From: an uncultured Planctomycetaceae bacterium
GTDB lineage: Bacteria; Planctomycetota; Planctomycetia; Planctomycetales; Planctomycetaceae
Reading direction: 5' to 3'
NCBI GenBank assembly: GCA_943787265.1
Contig: CALSLT010000041.1
Location: 1-64,000, forward strand
Length of the DNA: 64,000 nucleotides
Below the pieces are notes generated by a model, which was given only the letters and a program-made list of their open reading frames with translations, had not been told where the DNA came from and made no database searches. Of the stretch, positions 36,796 to 46,151 are shown piece by piece; position 1 is the first letter of the stretch, and every line of letters starts with the position of its first letter. A program made the translations under genes and the position numbers.

Positions 36796-38337
36796 GTGAG
36801 AGCCGTATATTTTGCATGTTTACTCCTAATGGTTGCGCCGGCCGCCAATGCTGCCAATCGACCCAATGTCCTGTTCATTTCGGTCGACGATTGGAACGAC
36901 TGGGTTGGTGCCTATGGGATCGCACACGCGAAGACGCCGAACCTCGATCGGCTGGCGGCGCGAGGCGTGGCCTTTCGGTATGCCCACACGTCGGCCGTGT
37001 ATTGTGCTCCTTCGCGCACGTCGTTGATGACGGGGATGAATCCACACTCGACGGGGTGCTACTACGACGAACCTCACTTTGCCGAAGCAAATCATCCCGC
37101 CATCAAAGACCTGCCGATGTGGTTCCGCGAGAACGGTTACAACGTGACCGGTGGCGGCAAGCTGTATCACCACATGCCGGGTTTCATCGACATGCGAGGA
37201 TGGGACGACTACTTCATCTGGAACCAGGCCAACAAACAGATCGGTTGGCATCTGAACTCGTGGGGCGATGGTGCGCCATTGCCGGCAGAGGTCCCGACGA
37301 GCAAGGTTGCGAAGTATAAGTACGAACTCGCAAAGAAGCAGAATCCTGACAAAGAGCCGAAGCGGCTGAACTCACACCTTGAATGGGGAACTCTTCCGGA
37401 CGAGGTCGAAGAGCAGATGGCAGATACAATCTGCACGAACTGGGCCGCTGAATTCCTCAGCAAGGAAGCTGATCGTGACGACAAGCCCTTCTTTCTTGGC
37501 TTTGGCCTATACGCTCCCCACAAACCAAACTTTGTGCCGCAGAAGTATTTCAAGATGCATCCGCTCGCGGAGATCGGACAGCCTGTTATGCATCCAGGAG
37601 ACCTCAATGACCTGCCGCCTCTACTGAAGAAGAGGACGATGGCTCGCAAGAATCGCGACGACGGTGTCATTCGCAAGTTGAAGTCGGGAAAGAAAGCCGT
37701 CCGTGGATACCTTGCGGCGTTGTCTTATGCGGACGCAATGGTCGGGCGAGTTCTGGATGCCTTGGAGAAAGGGCCTTACTCGGACAACACGATTATCGTT
37801 CTGTGGAGCGACAACGGGTATCACCTCGGGGAGAAAGGCTGCTGGGCGAAGCACACGTTGTGGGAGCGGACGTCGAATGTTCCGTTCATTTGGGCAGGTC
37901 CCGGAATTGCACAGGGAGCCACGGTCGACACGACTGTCAGCCTGCTCGACACCTACCCGACGTTGCTGGAGCTCTGTGGCCTGCCAGCGAATCCGAAGAA
38001 TGAGGGCGAATCGCTTGCATCCGTTCTGAAGCAACCGCAATCCGCCACTGACCGCATCGTGCTTCAGGGCAATCATGACAGCTTTGCATTGATCAACCAG
38101 AAGTGGCGATACACTCGCTACGGCAATGGTGAAGAAGAACTGTACGACATCACGACAGACCCCGGCGAACACAACAACCTCGCTCAGCTTCCGACCCACG
38201 CAGGAGTGATCGCCGAGTATCGTGAACGGGTGCCGAAGAAGCTGGCTCCCCAGGGACACGGCCCTAAAACTGGCACACTTCGGGCGCAGTTCGAAGGAGA
38301 GTCCTTTAAATGGGTTGATCGACGGCGAGGCAAGTAA
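36796..38337 (+). CDS. Secreted sulfatase (iduronate-2-sulfatase-like)
   Basis: GTG 36796 is preferred as start because AGGAAG precedes it and a signal peptide follows (VRAVYFACLLLMVAPAANA); a frame from 36760 also exists. 513 residues. DDWNDW carries the metal aspartates, and Cys70-A-P-S-R is the formylglycine motif. GGGKLYHH and WSDNGYHLGEKGCWAKHTLWE match the iduronate-2-sulfatase (IDS) group rather than arylsulfatases. It removes sulfate esters from uronic or neutral sugars; the exact substrate is not determined. It is divergent from the giant-protein locus and convergent with the sialate O-acetylesterase. Confidence 0.92.
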   Translation: MRAVYFACLLLMVAPAANAANRPNVLFISVDDWNDWVGAYGIAHAKTPNLDRLAARGVAFRYAHTSAVYCAPSRTSLMTGMNPHSTGCYYDEPHFAEANHPAIKDLPMWFRENGYNVTGGGKLYHHMPGFIDMRGWDDYFIWNQANKQIGWHLNSWGDGAPLPAEVPTSKVAKYKYELAKKQNPDKEPKRLNSHLEWGTLPDEVEEQMADTICTNWAAEFLSKEADRDDKPFFLGFGLYAPHKPNFVPQKYFKMHPLAEIGQPVMHPGDLNDLPPLLKKRTMARKNRDDGVIRKLKSGKKAVRGYLAALSYADAMVGRVLDALEKGPYSDNTIIVLWSDNGYHLGEKGCWAKHTLWERTSNVPFIWAGPGIAQGATVDTTVSLLDTYPTLLELCGLPANPKNEGESLASVLKQPQSATDRIVLQGNHDSFALINQKWRYTRYGNGEEELYDITTDPGEHNNLAQLPTHAGVIAEYRERVPKKLAPQGHGPKTGTLRAQFEGESFKWVDRRRGK

Positions 38338-38391
38338 GGGGAAATCGTCACTGCCAGGTGTTCCAGATCAACTGGAATCCTGACACGATGC

Positions 38392-40092
38392 TCATTGAGT
38401 CATTTGCGGGCGGTCCCAGTCTTTCGTGGCCTTTGTTTCAGCCTTTGCTGGCTTCAGCACATCAACAATTTCGGCTTTGGGATCAAACAGCGGCCAGTCG
38501 TCTGTTCGGAAGGGCGAAGCCGGCAATCCCTCTTTGTTGTAAAGCAGGTTGCGCTGCGATGGATTCATGGCCCACGCATACCGAGCGGCAACCGGCTTCT
38601 TAACACCCGGTGATGACAAAACCACCGTGTCGCCTTTTATTTTGGCATCGGCCCAGTGCCACTGCTGGTCGGCCCCGGCGATTGCGAAGCTGTCAATTGA
38701 CTCTTTCCTGGCTGGTATGAGTCCGCTGCCGACCGAGTCGAACTCCAGAACAAGCTTGTCTCCCTCGATTCGGTGAGAGCGAAATCGTGGACCGTAATCG
38801 ACAATGTCTTTTCCGTAGGTCTGCTTCAGGGCAAGGTAGGCGTGACGAAATCCGATGGGCCGTTTGTTCTTTGGATGCAGCTGAATTGCATCGCCCGTGT
38901 CGATCGCGACGGCCATTCCCGTGTTTTCGCATTCCGCAGTCACCAGACGCATCATTTCCCGGTTGACCGCCCAGCTTGCACGCACACCTTCGACTGGCTC
39001 AGTTTGAGGTGGATTCCAGCTTGGCAGTTGAGTGAAGTAGCAAGGGAACTTCGGATCGGTGTTCCCCTCCGACAGTTTGTGCCAGGACTTGCGGTAGTAC
39101 TCGATCATCTGCGGTAGTTGCTTGCGGTAGTGCATCGCCTGCGGGACATTCTTGGAGTTGCGTTCGCCCTGATACCAGATCATGCCACGAATGCCGTAAG
39201 GCCTGACGGGGTGGATCATGGCGTTGAAAATGTTCCCCGGCATTTGGTGCCCAAGCGTTGCCGGCTGCACAATGGTTGGCGGCGCGAGTGGTTTCACTTT
39301 GTTCTTCATCGTTTCGCCGCTGTTGAGCAGTGCGTTGTACTCTTTCAACGCCGACTCGTAGTCACTCATCGCCTTCTCGACTGTCTTGCCCATCCGAGAG
39401 ATCTGACGTTCGCCCGACTCGATGTATTGAGTTCGGTGAGCCTGTGCTCGTGGATCGTCCTTCTGAATCTCCCAGGGCATCCACGCTTCGATGGGAGTGC
39501 CTGCGTACGCCTGCTGAATAATGCCAACTGGGATTCCAAGTTCGTCGTGAAGTTTCTTACCGAAGTAATAAGACACGGCCGAGCATGCTGCAGCCGATTC
39601 TGGATTGCACGGTTTCCACTGAGCCAGTCGATCACGAGACTCCTTCAGCGGCTTGTGCCAGTGTTCGCGTGACGAACGAAAGATACGAAAGCCGGGGGCG
39701 TCTGCGGTTGCGGCCTCTTCTTCGCCACCAAAAGTCATTCGAACGGCCCAGCCCATATTCGACTGGCCAGCACAGAGCCACACTTCACCGATCGCAACGT
39801 TCTTTATTTCTATTTCGTTGTTGCCACGGATCGTCAAGGAATACCCTGTGCCGTGTTCCGGTGTTGGTAGCAGTGCCTTCCAGTCACCCTTCTGATTGGT
39901 AACGGCGTTTGCCTTCGCTCCCCAGCTCGCTGTCACTGTGACCTTCTCACCGGGATCGGCGAATCCCCACACCGCATTACTGGTGTTTTGCTGAAGGATC
40001 ATGTTGTCCCCGAACAATCGCGGAACGCGAACATCGGCCGACGCGATAGAAGTCGCAACAAGGCAGGCGATGAATGTAATTCTGGTAAGCAT
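38392..40092 (-). CDS. Secreted sialate O-acetylesterase-type SGNH esterase
   Basis: 566 residues with a signal peptide (MLTRITFIACLVATSIASA). The nucleophile is Ser111 in LCAGQSNMGW, the family signature. MIWYQGERN contributes the oxyanion/block residues, and DAIQLHPKN carries the catalytic Asp-x-x-His. The family removes O-acetyl groups from sialic acids or from other acetylated glycans, including plant and algal polysaccharides. A Lys-rich C-terminal tail follows. It is the last gene of a minus-strand run headed by sulfatases and an ECF sigma factor, 46 bp after the sulfatase. Confidence 0.9.
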   Translation of the reverse strand: MLTRITFIACLVATSIASADVRVPRLFGDNMILQQNTSNAVWGFADPGEKVTVTASWGAKANAVTNQKGDWKALLPTPEHGTGYSLTIRGNNEIEIKNVAIGEVWLCAGQSNMGWAVRMTFGGEEEAATADAPGFRIFRSSREHWHKPLKESRDRLAQWKPCNPESAAACSAVSYYFGKKLHDELGIPVGIIQQAYAGTPIEAWMPWEIQKDDPRAQAHRTQYIESGERQISRMGKTVEKAMSDYESALKEYNALLNSGETMKNKVKPLAPPTIVQPATLGHQMPGNIFNAMIHPVRPYGIRGMIWYQGERNSKNVPQAMHYRKQLPQMIEYYRKSWHKLSEGNTDPKFPCYFTQLPSWNPPQTEPVEGVRASWAVNREMMRLVTAECENTGMAVAIDTGDAIQLHPKNKRPIGFRHAYLALKQTYGKDIVDYGPRFRSHRIEGDKLVLEFDSVGSGLIPARKESIDSFAIAGADQQWHWADAKIKGDTVVLSSPGVKKPVAARYAWAMNPSQRNLLYNKEGLPASPFRTDDWPLFDPKAEIVDVLKPAKAETKATKDWDRPQMTQ

Positions 40093-40138
40093 GCTGTCTA
40101 CTCCTCGCTGATTTGCATTTGAAACTTGTGTTGGCGAT

Positions 40139-41752
40139 TCACTCGGTTTGCGGCTCAGTCTGTTTTCCGTGTTTCGATTGCCTGCTGTGTTTACTGATCA
40201 GCTTCGGCGGCTCTAAAACGCCGTACTGTTGCTTTAACGCCACAAGCCGCTGCTTCAGGCGAGTGATCTCATCCTGGTAGCGCGGATGGCGATAGCGGTT
40301 TGAGACTTCTCTTGGGTCAGCCTGTAGGTCGTAGAATTCCCAGGCATCGTGATCATAGAAGTGAATCAGTTTGTACCGACTGTCTCGAACTCCATTGTGT
40401 CGAGGCATGTTGTAAGCACCGCGGGCTGCTGGTGTACCGCCGTCAAAGTATTGATAGAGGATGTCCTCTCGCCAGTTGTCCGGGGTCGTCCCGTCGAGGA
40501 CCGGCTGAAGTGGGACGCCGTGAACTTCGTCAGGAACTGAAACACCGGCTGCGGTCAGAAGTGTTGGGGCGAGATCGATGTTCTGCACGAGTGCGGACAC
40601 ACGGGTGCCTGGTTTGATGGCCGCCGGCCAGCGAATCAGCAGGGGCGACCGGAAACTCTCTTCGTACATCCAGCGTTTTTCGGCCCATCCGTGCTCGCCA
40701 GTCAGGAATCCCTGGTCCGAGCTGTAAATCACGATGGTGTTTTGCGTGAGATCATTGTCGTCGAGGTACTTGAGAATTCGGCCGACATTGTCATCAAGAC
40801 CGTCAATGCACCGGACATAGTCTTTAATGAATCGCTGGTACGTGTAGCGCAGGCCTGCCTGTCCGTCGAGGAGCCCATTGTTTTGAAGTCGACGCAGTTC
40901 AAGGTTGCGTGAGTCGTAGGCTTTGTGCCAGGCATCGCGTTGCGACGGTGTCATCTCCTGCAGAAATGACGGCATCGAGCGGGGGTTCGCAGCGAGTTCT
41001 TTTTTCGTCGGAGCCACATTGAGGACGTGCCCCTGCATTCCGCGCAGACCCATCCAGACGTCTTTGACGAATGGCTGTCGCGTGGCGTAGTCGTCAAATA
41101 GTGTCGTCGGTTCTGGAAACTCGACTTCGTCATAGAGTCCGATGTGTCGCGGGGATGGAATTCGGTGAATGTGCGGCACCTTGTACTGGGCACACAGAAG
41201 GAACGGTTTCGTCGCATCTCTGTTTTTCAGCCAGTCGAGAGATTTGTCAGTAATAATGTCGGTTGAATAGCCCTCCACTTTGGATTCGCCAGCGGCACTG
41301 AGAAATCTAGGATTGTAGTACGAACCCTGACCGCCCTTGCCGGTTAGAATTTCCCAACTCTGAAACTCATCGGTCGGATTTCCGGCAAGGTGCCACTTGC
41401 CGATTAAGCCGGTCTGGTAGCCTGCCGCTGCCAGTGCTCTGGGATAAACCCACTGCTTACCGTCCCAGCGCGAGCCGTTGCCGGTGATCCCGTTGGCATG
41501 ACTGTGTTTGCCAGTGAGAATTGCCGCCCGGCTTGGACAGCAGATTGAGTTCACGTTGAACGATCGGTCAAAGATCGCACCTTCATGAGCGATGCGGTCC
41601 AGGTTTGGCGTACTGTTGATCGAACCTTCGTAGGAACCGATGGTCCTGAGGGCGTGATCGTCACTGAAGAGAAACAAAATGTTGGGTTGCTGAGCAGCCT
41701 GTGCTACGGTGACAGTCAGCAGAAGAGTAGCGGTCAGGAGTGTTGGTCTCAT
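40139..41752 (-). CDS. Secreted sulfatase
   Basis: 537 residues from ATG 41752 (MRPTLLTATLLLTVTVAQAA); an upstream ATG at 41794 would hide the signal peptide. Metal aspartates in FLFSDDHALRTIG; the maturation motif is Cys71-C-P-S-R. GKWHLAGNP and SSDQGFLTGEHGWAEKRWM complete the active site and resemble the choline-sulfatase/N-sulfoglucosamine sulfohydrolase branch. The C-terminus is basic. Together with its neighbours it suggests degradation of a sulfated polysaccharide. Neither candidate start has a good SD. Confidence 0.9.
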   Translation of the reverse strand: MRPTLLTATLLLTVTVAQAAQQPNILFLFSDDHALRTIGSYEGSINSTPNLDRIAHEGAIFDRSFNVNSICCPSRAAILTGKHSHANGITGNGSRWDGKQWVYPRALAAAGYQTGLIGKWHLAGNPTDEFQSWEILTGKGGQGSYYNPRFLSAAGESKVEGYSTDIITDKSLDWLKNRDATKPFLLCAQYKVPHIHRIPSPRHIGLYDEVEFPEPTTLFDDYATRQPFVKDVWMGLRGMQGHVLNVAPTKKELAANPRSMPSFLQEMTPSQRDAWHKAYDSRNLELRRLQNNGLLDGQAGLRYTYQRFIKDYVRCIDGLDDNVGRILKYLDDNDLTQNTIVIYSSDQGFLTGEHGWAEKRWMYEESFRSPLLIRWPAAIKPGTRVSALVQNIDLAPTLLTAAGVSVPDEVHGVPLQPVLDGTTPDNWREDILYQYFDGGTPAARGAYNMPRHNGVRDSRYKLIHFYDHDAWEFYDLQADPREVSNRYRHPRYQDEITRLKQRLVALKQQYGVLEPPKLISKHSRQSKHGKQTEPQTE

Positions 41753-41844
41753 TGGAATAAGCGATCCATTGGAGTTTGAATGTCGACCGGACATTCGTTT
41801 GAAAAGCTGTTGAGCCGATCGTGTCAGCGACTATCGCATTGGAA

Positions 41845-43386
41845 CTATTTGCTGTCTTTCTTCGAGCTTGCACGTCGGCGTTTGGGCTTGTCGGCAGTAT
41901 CTTCCCAGCGTTCGCGGTTGACGGGGTTCGATGCAACTCGCCCCGGGATGCCGTGTTTGTCCCACATGGCCTTGTACGTGTTGACCATCTCATCGACGGA
42001 GTGCGTCCGGCGCCAGGTTTCCAGAACTTCTGCCATCGGGTCTTGGGTCTGCTTCAAGTGCCGGGCAACTCGCCCGCGGAATACCTTGATCTGCTCCTGA
42101 TGCGCGGGATCGTCGATCAGATTCACCAGGCAGTGCGGATCGGTACGAAGGTCAAAGAACTCTTCAGGAACGCGAGTCAGCAGATACTCGGACCGCTCGG
42201 CCCACGCGGCGTCTGTCTTTGCCAGTTTCAGCATCGTCTTGAAGATCGACCCACCCATTGACGAAGTGCTGTAGACCGGTTTTCCGTTGTGCCAGGGGTT
42301 GAAGACAAACATCGACTGCGTGTCCTGGAACGCCCGCATCTGGTAGTTGGTCTGACCGATCTTCATGTAGTACTGAGTGAAAATGTGATCGCGGCCGCGC
42401 TGCTTCTCGCCTCGGAACAGCGGGACGAGAGAACGTCCATCAAGTCTTTCGGGAGTCGCGATGCCGGCGACCTCTGCGATGGTCGGTAGCAGATCCATGC
42501 TGGAGATCATGTGGGCTGTGTCGACTTGTTTTGCCGGAACATGGCCGTCCCAGCGAACGATAAACGGAGTGCGTGTGCTTTGGACGTAGCAATTGGATTT
42601 GGCTGACGGGACGGCCATTCCGTGATCGGACAGGAAAACGATCATCGTGTTCTGAGTCAACTTGCGATCCTCGAGCAGCTTTACGACTCGTCCTACAACG
42701 TCGTCACAGCGGCGGACGGACGAGAAGTAGCAGGCCTGCTCATGCCGCACGTCCGCGTGGTCTGGAATCGTGGGATGAATCGTGATTTCGCTCGGTTGAA
42801 AGATTCGGGTCGGCTCGTCACCACCTCCGCTACTTGACTTGTCGATGTTGTAGTAAGGGCGGTGCGGATCGTGAGAATTCACCACAAGAAAGAAGGGCTT
42901 ACTCGCTGCGAGCGAGCCGTCGACGAACGCTGCGGTTTCCTTCTCAAACTCATCGGTGTCGCGTCTCATTTCTTTCGCGACGTCCCACGGTGTGTTCTCG
43001 TAAGGGGTGCTGTGGTGGACCTTGCCCAGTAAGCCGACTCGATACCCATTGTCATGCAGCAATTGCGGCAGATTCGTGACGTTTGGAAACCGGAGATGAA
43101 AGAAGCCTTCGCCGCCGCTGCGATGCCCGCGGAGGCCCGTCATGATCGCCATACGTGACGGAGTACACGCGGTTGAGCCAACGTGAGCGTGCTCGAAACG
43201 AATTCCAGAACGTGCCAATCGGTCGATGTTCGGCGTGATGTCATCAACCGGGCAGCCATAGCAGCCGACCGAATCCCAGTTCATGTCGTCAGCCGTGATG
43301 AGCAGGATGTTCGGCCGCTCTGCCGCGACCGGGCTGACAACCACTAGCGCAAAGAACAGAGTGAGCAAAGATTTGAATTGCATCAT
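41845..43386 (-). CDS. Secreted sulfatase (N-sulfoglucosamine sulfohydrolase-like)
   Basis: 513 residues; signal peptide 1-22 (MMQFKSLLTLFFALVVVSPV). ITADDMNWDS gives the metal aspartates, and Cys74-T-P-S-R is the formylglycine motif. GKVHHSTPYENTPWD and FLSDHGMAVP are typical of the heparan N-sulfatase-like subgroup. The C-terminal tail is very basic (KPKRRRASSKKDSK). It follows the FecR-like gene after 247 bp and precedes another sulfatase after about 90 bp, so it probably belongs to the same regulated cluster. Confidence 0.92.
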   Translation of the reverse strand: MMQFKSLLTLFFALVVVSPVAAERPNILLITADDMNWDSVGCYGCPVDDITPNIDRLARSGIRFEHAHVGSTACTPSRMAIMTGLRGHRSGGEGFFHLRFPNVTNLPQLLHDNGYRVGLLGKVHHSTPYENTPWDVAKEMRRDTDEFEKETAAFVDGSLAASKPFFLVVNSHDPHRPYYNIDKSSSGGGDEPTRIFQPSEITIHPTIPDHADVRHEQACYFSSVRRCDDVVGRVVKLLEDRKLTQNTMIVFLSDHGMAVPSAKSNCYVQSTRTPFIVRWDGHVPAKQVDTAHMISSMDLLPTIAEVAGIATPERLDGRSLVPLFRGEKQRGRDHIFTQYYMKIGQTNYQMRAFQDTQSMFVFNPWHNGKPVYSTSSMGGSIFKTMLKLAKTDAAWAERSEYLLTRVPEEFFDLRTDPHCLVNLIDDPAHQEQIKVFRGRVARHLKQTQDPMAEVLETWRRTHSVDEMVNTYKAMWDKHGIPGRVASNPVNRERWEDTADKPKRRRASSKKDSK

Positions 43387-43633
43387 CGGGACTACTTCTC
43401 GGACTGAACGTCAAGGATTGATATTGATACTCGGCGAGTTTCAACGACGAGCAATACTCCATGCCCATACGGCATATGCTCATGCCGTCAGAACCTGCCT
43501 CACAAAATGCCGTGAATCGAGAAATCGGCCGACGGCGCGCGGATGTAGCTTCTGCTTGTTGTAACCTCTGATCGCTACGTCTTTCTCAGCGACCTGATGT
43601 ATCCTGGACGCAGTCCATTGAAGAGTGTTCGAA

Positions 43634-45241
43634 TCACTTCGCTGAGGCGACCACCGCGGGCAATGGGGGATTCTGGATGCGGATGGCATCCAGTGAGAAC
43701 TTCACTTCTGAACCGGGCTTGCCCGTGACACTCCACCGCAACAGTCCACCGTCAGCGACAGTGCCGCTGCTAAGCCTGAGTGGATCGCCATTTCGTAAAG
43801 TGTTCCAGATCGTCCGTTGCCCGTCGGAAATAGTCATCCGCCAGCGTCTTACGACGGGATCGACTTCGATCAGGAATCGGTATGTCTGCCCCTGGGCGAC
43901 TGGCAGCATCTCGAACTGATTGCTGTCGCTTTCCGGATGGTAGACGCGCCATTGCAGCTCGCTGGAATCCTTTGATGGGCGGACAGTTCTCACCTGCCAC
44001 ATCGATTCGTCGATGTCGTCCCGGTCTGTAGCCGCCGAGGAGATTCGAATTTGACGAATACTTGCTGGGGCACATTCCAAGCGAAAACAGAACTCAACGG
44101 TGTAAGGGACGGTAACGTCGAACTGATCAAACGAAGCAAATGCACGGCTCAGCGATAAACGGAGCGGTTCTGCGCGAAGGTCATTGGCTGCATGAACGGT
44201 CAGATAGTTTTGCGTGCCTGGCAGGAGCGGGTTTTCTACCAGTACGTTGACTGTTTTTGCGAGGTCATCTTCAGGGATGCCGCTAAGTGACCAAGGACTC
44301 GTCCAGCCTGTTCGTTGCCTGCCAGGAAATGACTTCGCAGATCGAAACGGCTCGCGGATGATGCGGCGACGACGCAGTAGAGATCGAGGGACTTCGAAAC
44401 TTGCCTGACGGAATTCGACCCTTGTCCCCTTGCCCTCACGATCGATTTGCCAGGCGAGACCTGCCGCAATCTTCTGTGACTGGGCATCCGGTTTGTTGTT
44501 CGGAGACAGCTCCACCTCGCCATCAAAAACGATGATGTTTGACGTGCCGTCCTCACTTGCTGTGACGCCAAATTCCGTTCCAAGATCGATGATTTCAGCG
44601 GCCGGTGTTGAGACTCGAAATCCTTGAGCACCATCAGGCACGAAAGCGACCAACTGCCCCTGATGCAGAATTGCCCGCTGATCAGAGACCAGTTCCAGAT
44701 CGGCCGGTCCATCGATTGTGGTCACAACCCCATCTGAATAGGCGAGTCGGATCGATCCGGCATTGATGCGGAGTCGGCGCTTTCCCACATTCTGACCAAC
44801 ATGGAGTCGTGACTCACCGTCGGCCCACTCGACGTCGACAAGGTCGGTAATTGTTACGTCGCCGAGTAAGTCGAGAGCATTGTCTCCGCCGCGAAAATTC
44901 AAATAGCCGGCCAGACAAAGAACGATCACAGCCGTAACTACTGCGGCCGTTGAGCGTCGCGGTGCAGGTCTGGCCCTGGCCGGTTGAGATTCGATCGACG
45001 GATCTGATGGGGCTAGTTTCGAAGCCATCCGTTGATCCGCCGGCTTGGCGGCGTCGACTGCCTCGATATTGCAGAACTGTAGATCACGGTGGACCGCTAC
45101 CGTCAGGTGAAACAACTGCCGCGCGTCCGGACTCGACTTCAGTACCGACTCGAGTTCTGCGACTTCTTCCTGACTGATCTCATCATCGCAAAGGAGTCCT
45201 GCCAGTTCAGTCAGCCGTTCTCGATTAAATGTCGTGCTCAT
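43634..45241 (-). CDS. FecR-like transmembrane anti-sigma protein with C-terminal sensor-like domain
   Basis: 535 residues. The cytoplasmic N-terminus (1-60, with ELAGLLCDDEISQEEVAELE) resembles the anti-sigma domain of FecR-family regulators. A membrane helix lies at 98-116 (STAAVVTAVIVLCLAGYLNF). Residues about 140-265 form the periplasmic FecR domain (GSIRLAYSDGVVTTIDGPAD; VSTPAAEIIDLGTEFGVTA). The remainder (about 300-535) is beta-rich and resembles a LamG/concanavalin-type jelly roll (VTVPYTVEFCFRLECAP; YRFLIEVDPVVRRWRMTISD). Its ATG overlaps the sigma gene stop by four bases, with GGAGG inside the sigma gene. It probably senses a glycan in the envelope and restrains the sigma factor. 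Confidence 0.8.
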   Translation of the reverse strand: MSTTFNRERLTELAGLLCDDEISQEEVAELESVLKSSPDARQLFHLTVAVHRDLQFCNIEAVDAAKPADQRMASKLAPSDPSIESQPARARPAPRRSTAAVVTAVIVLCLAGYLNFRGGDNALDLLGDVTITDLVDVEWADGESRLHVGQNVGKRRLRINAGSIRLAYSDGVVTTIDGPADLELVSDQRAILHQGQLVAFVPDGAQGFRVSTPAAEIIDLGTEFGVTASEDGTSNIIVFDGEVELSPNNKPDAQSQKIAAGLAWQIDREGKGTRVEFRQASFEVPRSLLRRRRIIREPFRSAKSFPGRQRTGWTSPWSLSGIPEDDLAKTVNVLVENPLLPGTQNYLTVHAANDLRAEPLRLSLSRAFASFDQFDVTVPYTVEFCFRLECAPASIRQIRISSAATDRDDIDESMWQVRTVRPSKDSSELQWRVYHPESDSNQFEMLPVAQGQTYRFLIEVDPVVRRWRMTISDGQRTIWNTLRNGDPLRLSSGTVADGGLLRWSVTGKPGSEVKFSLDAIRIQNPPLPAVVASAK

Positions 45242-45762
45242 CGGCTCGCCTCCGAGCCCAGCCGCATTTCAACACACGACACAAGGTTCTGGCGAATCCG
45301 CTGTAGAGATTTGTAAAGCGAGTTAACCGAGCGACCGAGCCGGTCGGCAATATCAATCAGCGACTCTTCTGTCTCATAGCGGCATTTCAGCAATTCAGAC
45401 TGTTCCGCGGTCAGGCCCGACAGACACGTCCTGAGTGCTCGACGCCGCGACTCTTCCCAATCCGTTGCCTGCGGATAATCCTGAGCCAGCAACTCAAGAA
45501 CGTCGTCGCTCAAGTAGGTCCGGCGAACACTTTCCCGCCGCCGATGCATGAGGACTCGTCGATAAGCGAACCGATTGGCCCACGGCAGAAACGGCCTCGA
45601 TCGGTCAAAATCATCGAAGTGTTGCCAGAGCTGCGTCATGGTCTCCTGGATGACGTCGTCCGCATCCGCCCGGCTGTGCAGCAACGAGAACACAAACCCA
45701 TAAATCGCCTGCTCGTGTGCGACGTAGAGCTGTGTAAAAGTGTCATGTGCAGAGTCAGACAT
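45238..45762 (-). CDS. ECF-type sigma-70 family RNA polymerase sigma factor
   Basis: Start set at ATG 45762 (MSDSAHDTFTQLYVAHEQ); a GGTGGA lies upstream. 174 residues. Region 2 spans about 10-80 (AIYGFVFSLLHSRADADDVI, then QETMTQLW, WANRFAYRRVLMHRRR) and region 4 spans about 115-165 (LTAEQSELLKCRYETEESLI, then DRLGRSVNSLYKSL). Regions 1.1 and 3 are absent, which is ECF architecture. The overlap with the FecR-like gene indicates a cognate pair. Likely targets are the sulfatase and esterase genes downstream; a matching promoter motif was not identified. Confidence 0.88.
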   Translation of the reverse strand: MSDSAHDTFTQLYVAHEQAIYGFVFSLLHSRADADDVIQETMTQLWQHFDDFDRSRPFLPWANRFAYRRVLMHRRRESVRRTYLSDDVLELLAQDYPQATDWEESRRRALRTCLSGLTAEQSELLKCRYETEESLIDIADRLGRSVNSLYKSLQRIRQNLVSCVEMRLGSEASR

Positions 45763-46042
45763 CCCAATTCCACCGACGCAATTCAGAGGCTTTCCAATTG
45801 GCTTATGCACGAGCCCTGACAATCTGCCTTCGGAATTCCTGCAAATTCTCAATTCACGATAAGTTGCGGTGCTTCAATAGTGCCAGGTCGTGCACATCGT
45901 TGGCGGCCGTGCTTCGGGCTGATTACAGCCAATTCAAACCGGCTTTCTGCTTGTACACCGTTAGATGACTGAGCAAAACGCCGTGTTTGTTAGACGACTG
46001 TAGGTACTCTCTGAAATGTGAGCACGTGCCGGCGCAAAGAAA
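45763..46042. other. Non-coding region upstream of the sigma gene
   Basis: A 280 bp stretch holding the sigma gene promoter region. Open frames here lack SDs. No palindrome or repeat stands out. Confidence 0.5.
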
Positions 46043-46072
46043 AACCCGCAACCTGTTGTCAGGTTGCGGGTT
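46043..46072 (-). terminator. Terminator of the tRNA-Cys gene
   Basis: A perfect 13-bp stem (46043-46055 with 46060-46072, AACCCGCAACCTG) around TTGT. On minus it is followed by TTTTTCTTT, a classical U-tract. Confidence 0.9.
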
Positions 46073-46078
46073 AAAAAG

Positions 46079-46151
46079 AGGCGCCGGTGAGATTCGAACT
46101 CACGCATGACGGATTTGCAATCCGTTGCCTTAGCCACTTGGCTACGGCGCC
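46079..46151 (-). tRNA. tRNA-Cys (GCA)
   Basis: 73 bases folding into a full cloverleaf: acceptor GGCGCCG/CGGCGCC, anticodon arm ACGGA-TTGCAAA-TCCGT with anticodon GCA, T arm GTGAG-TTCGAAT-CTCAC, discriminator U73 as usual for cysteine. CCA is not encoded. It stands alone with its own terminator. Confidence 0.95.

Noticed and set aside
37621..38259. Minus-strand frame of 212 codons
   Set aside because: Antisense to the sulfatase with complete active-site motifs on plus.
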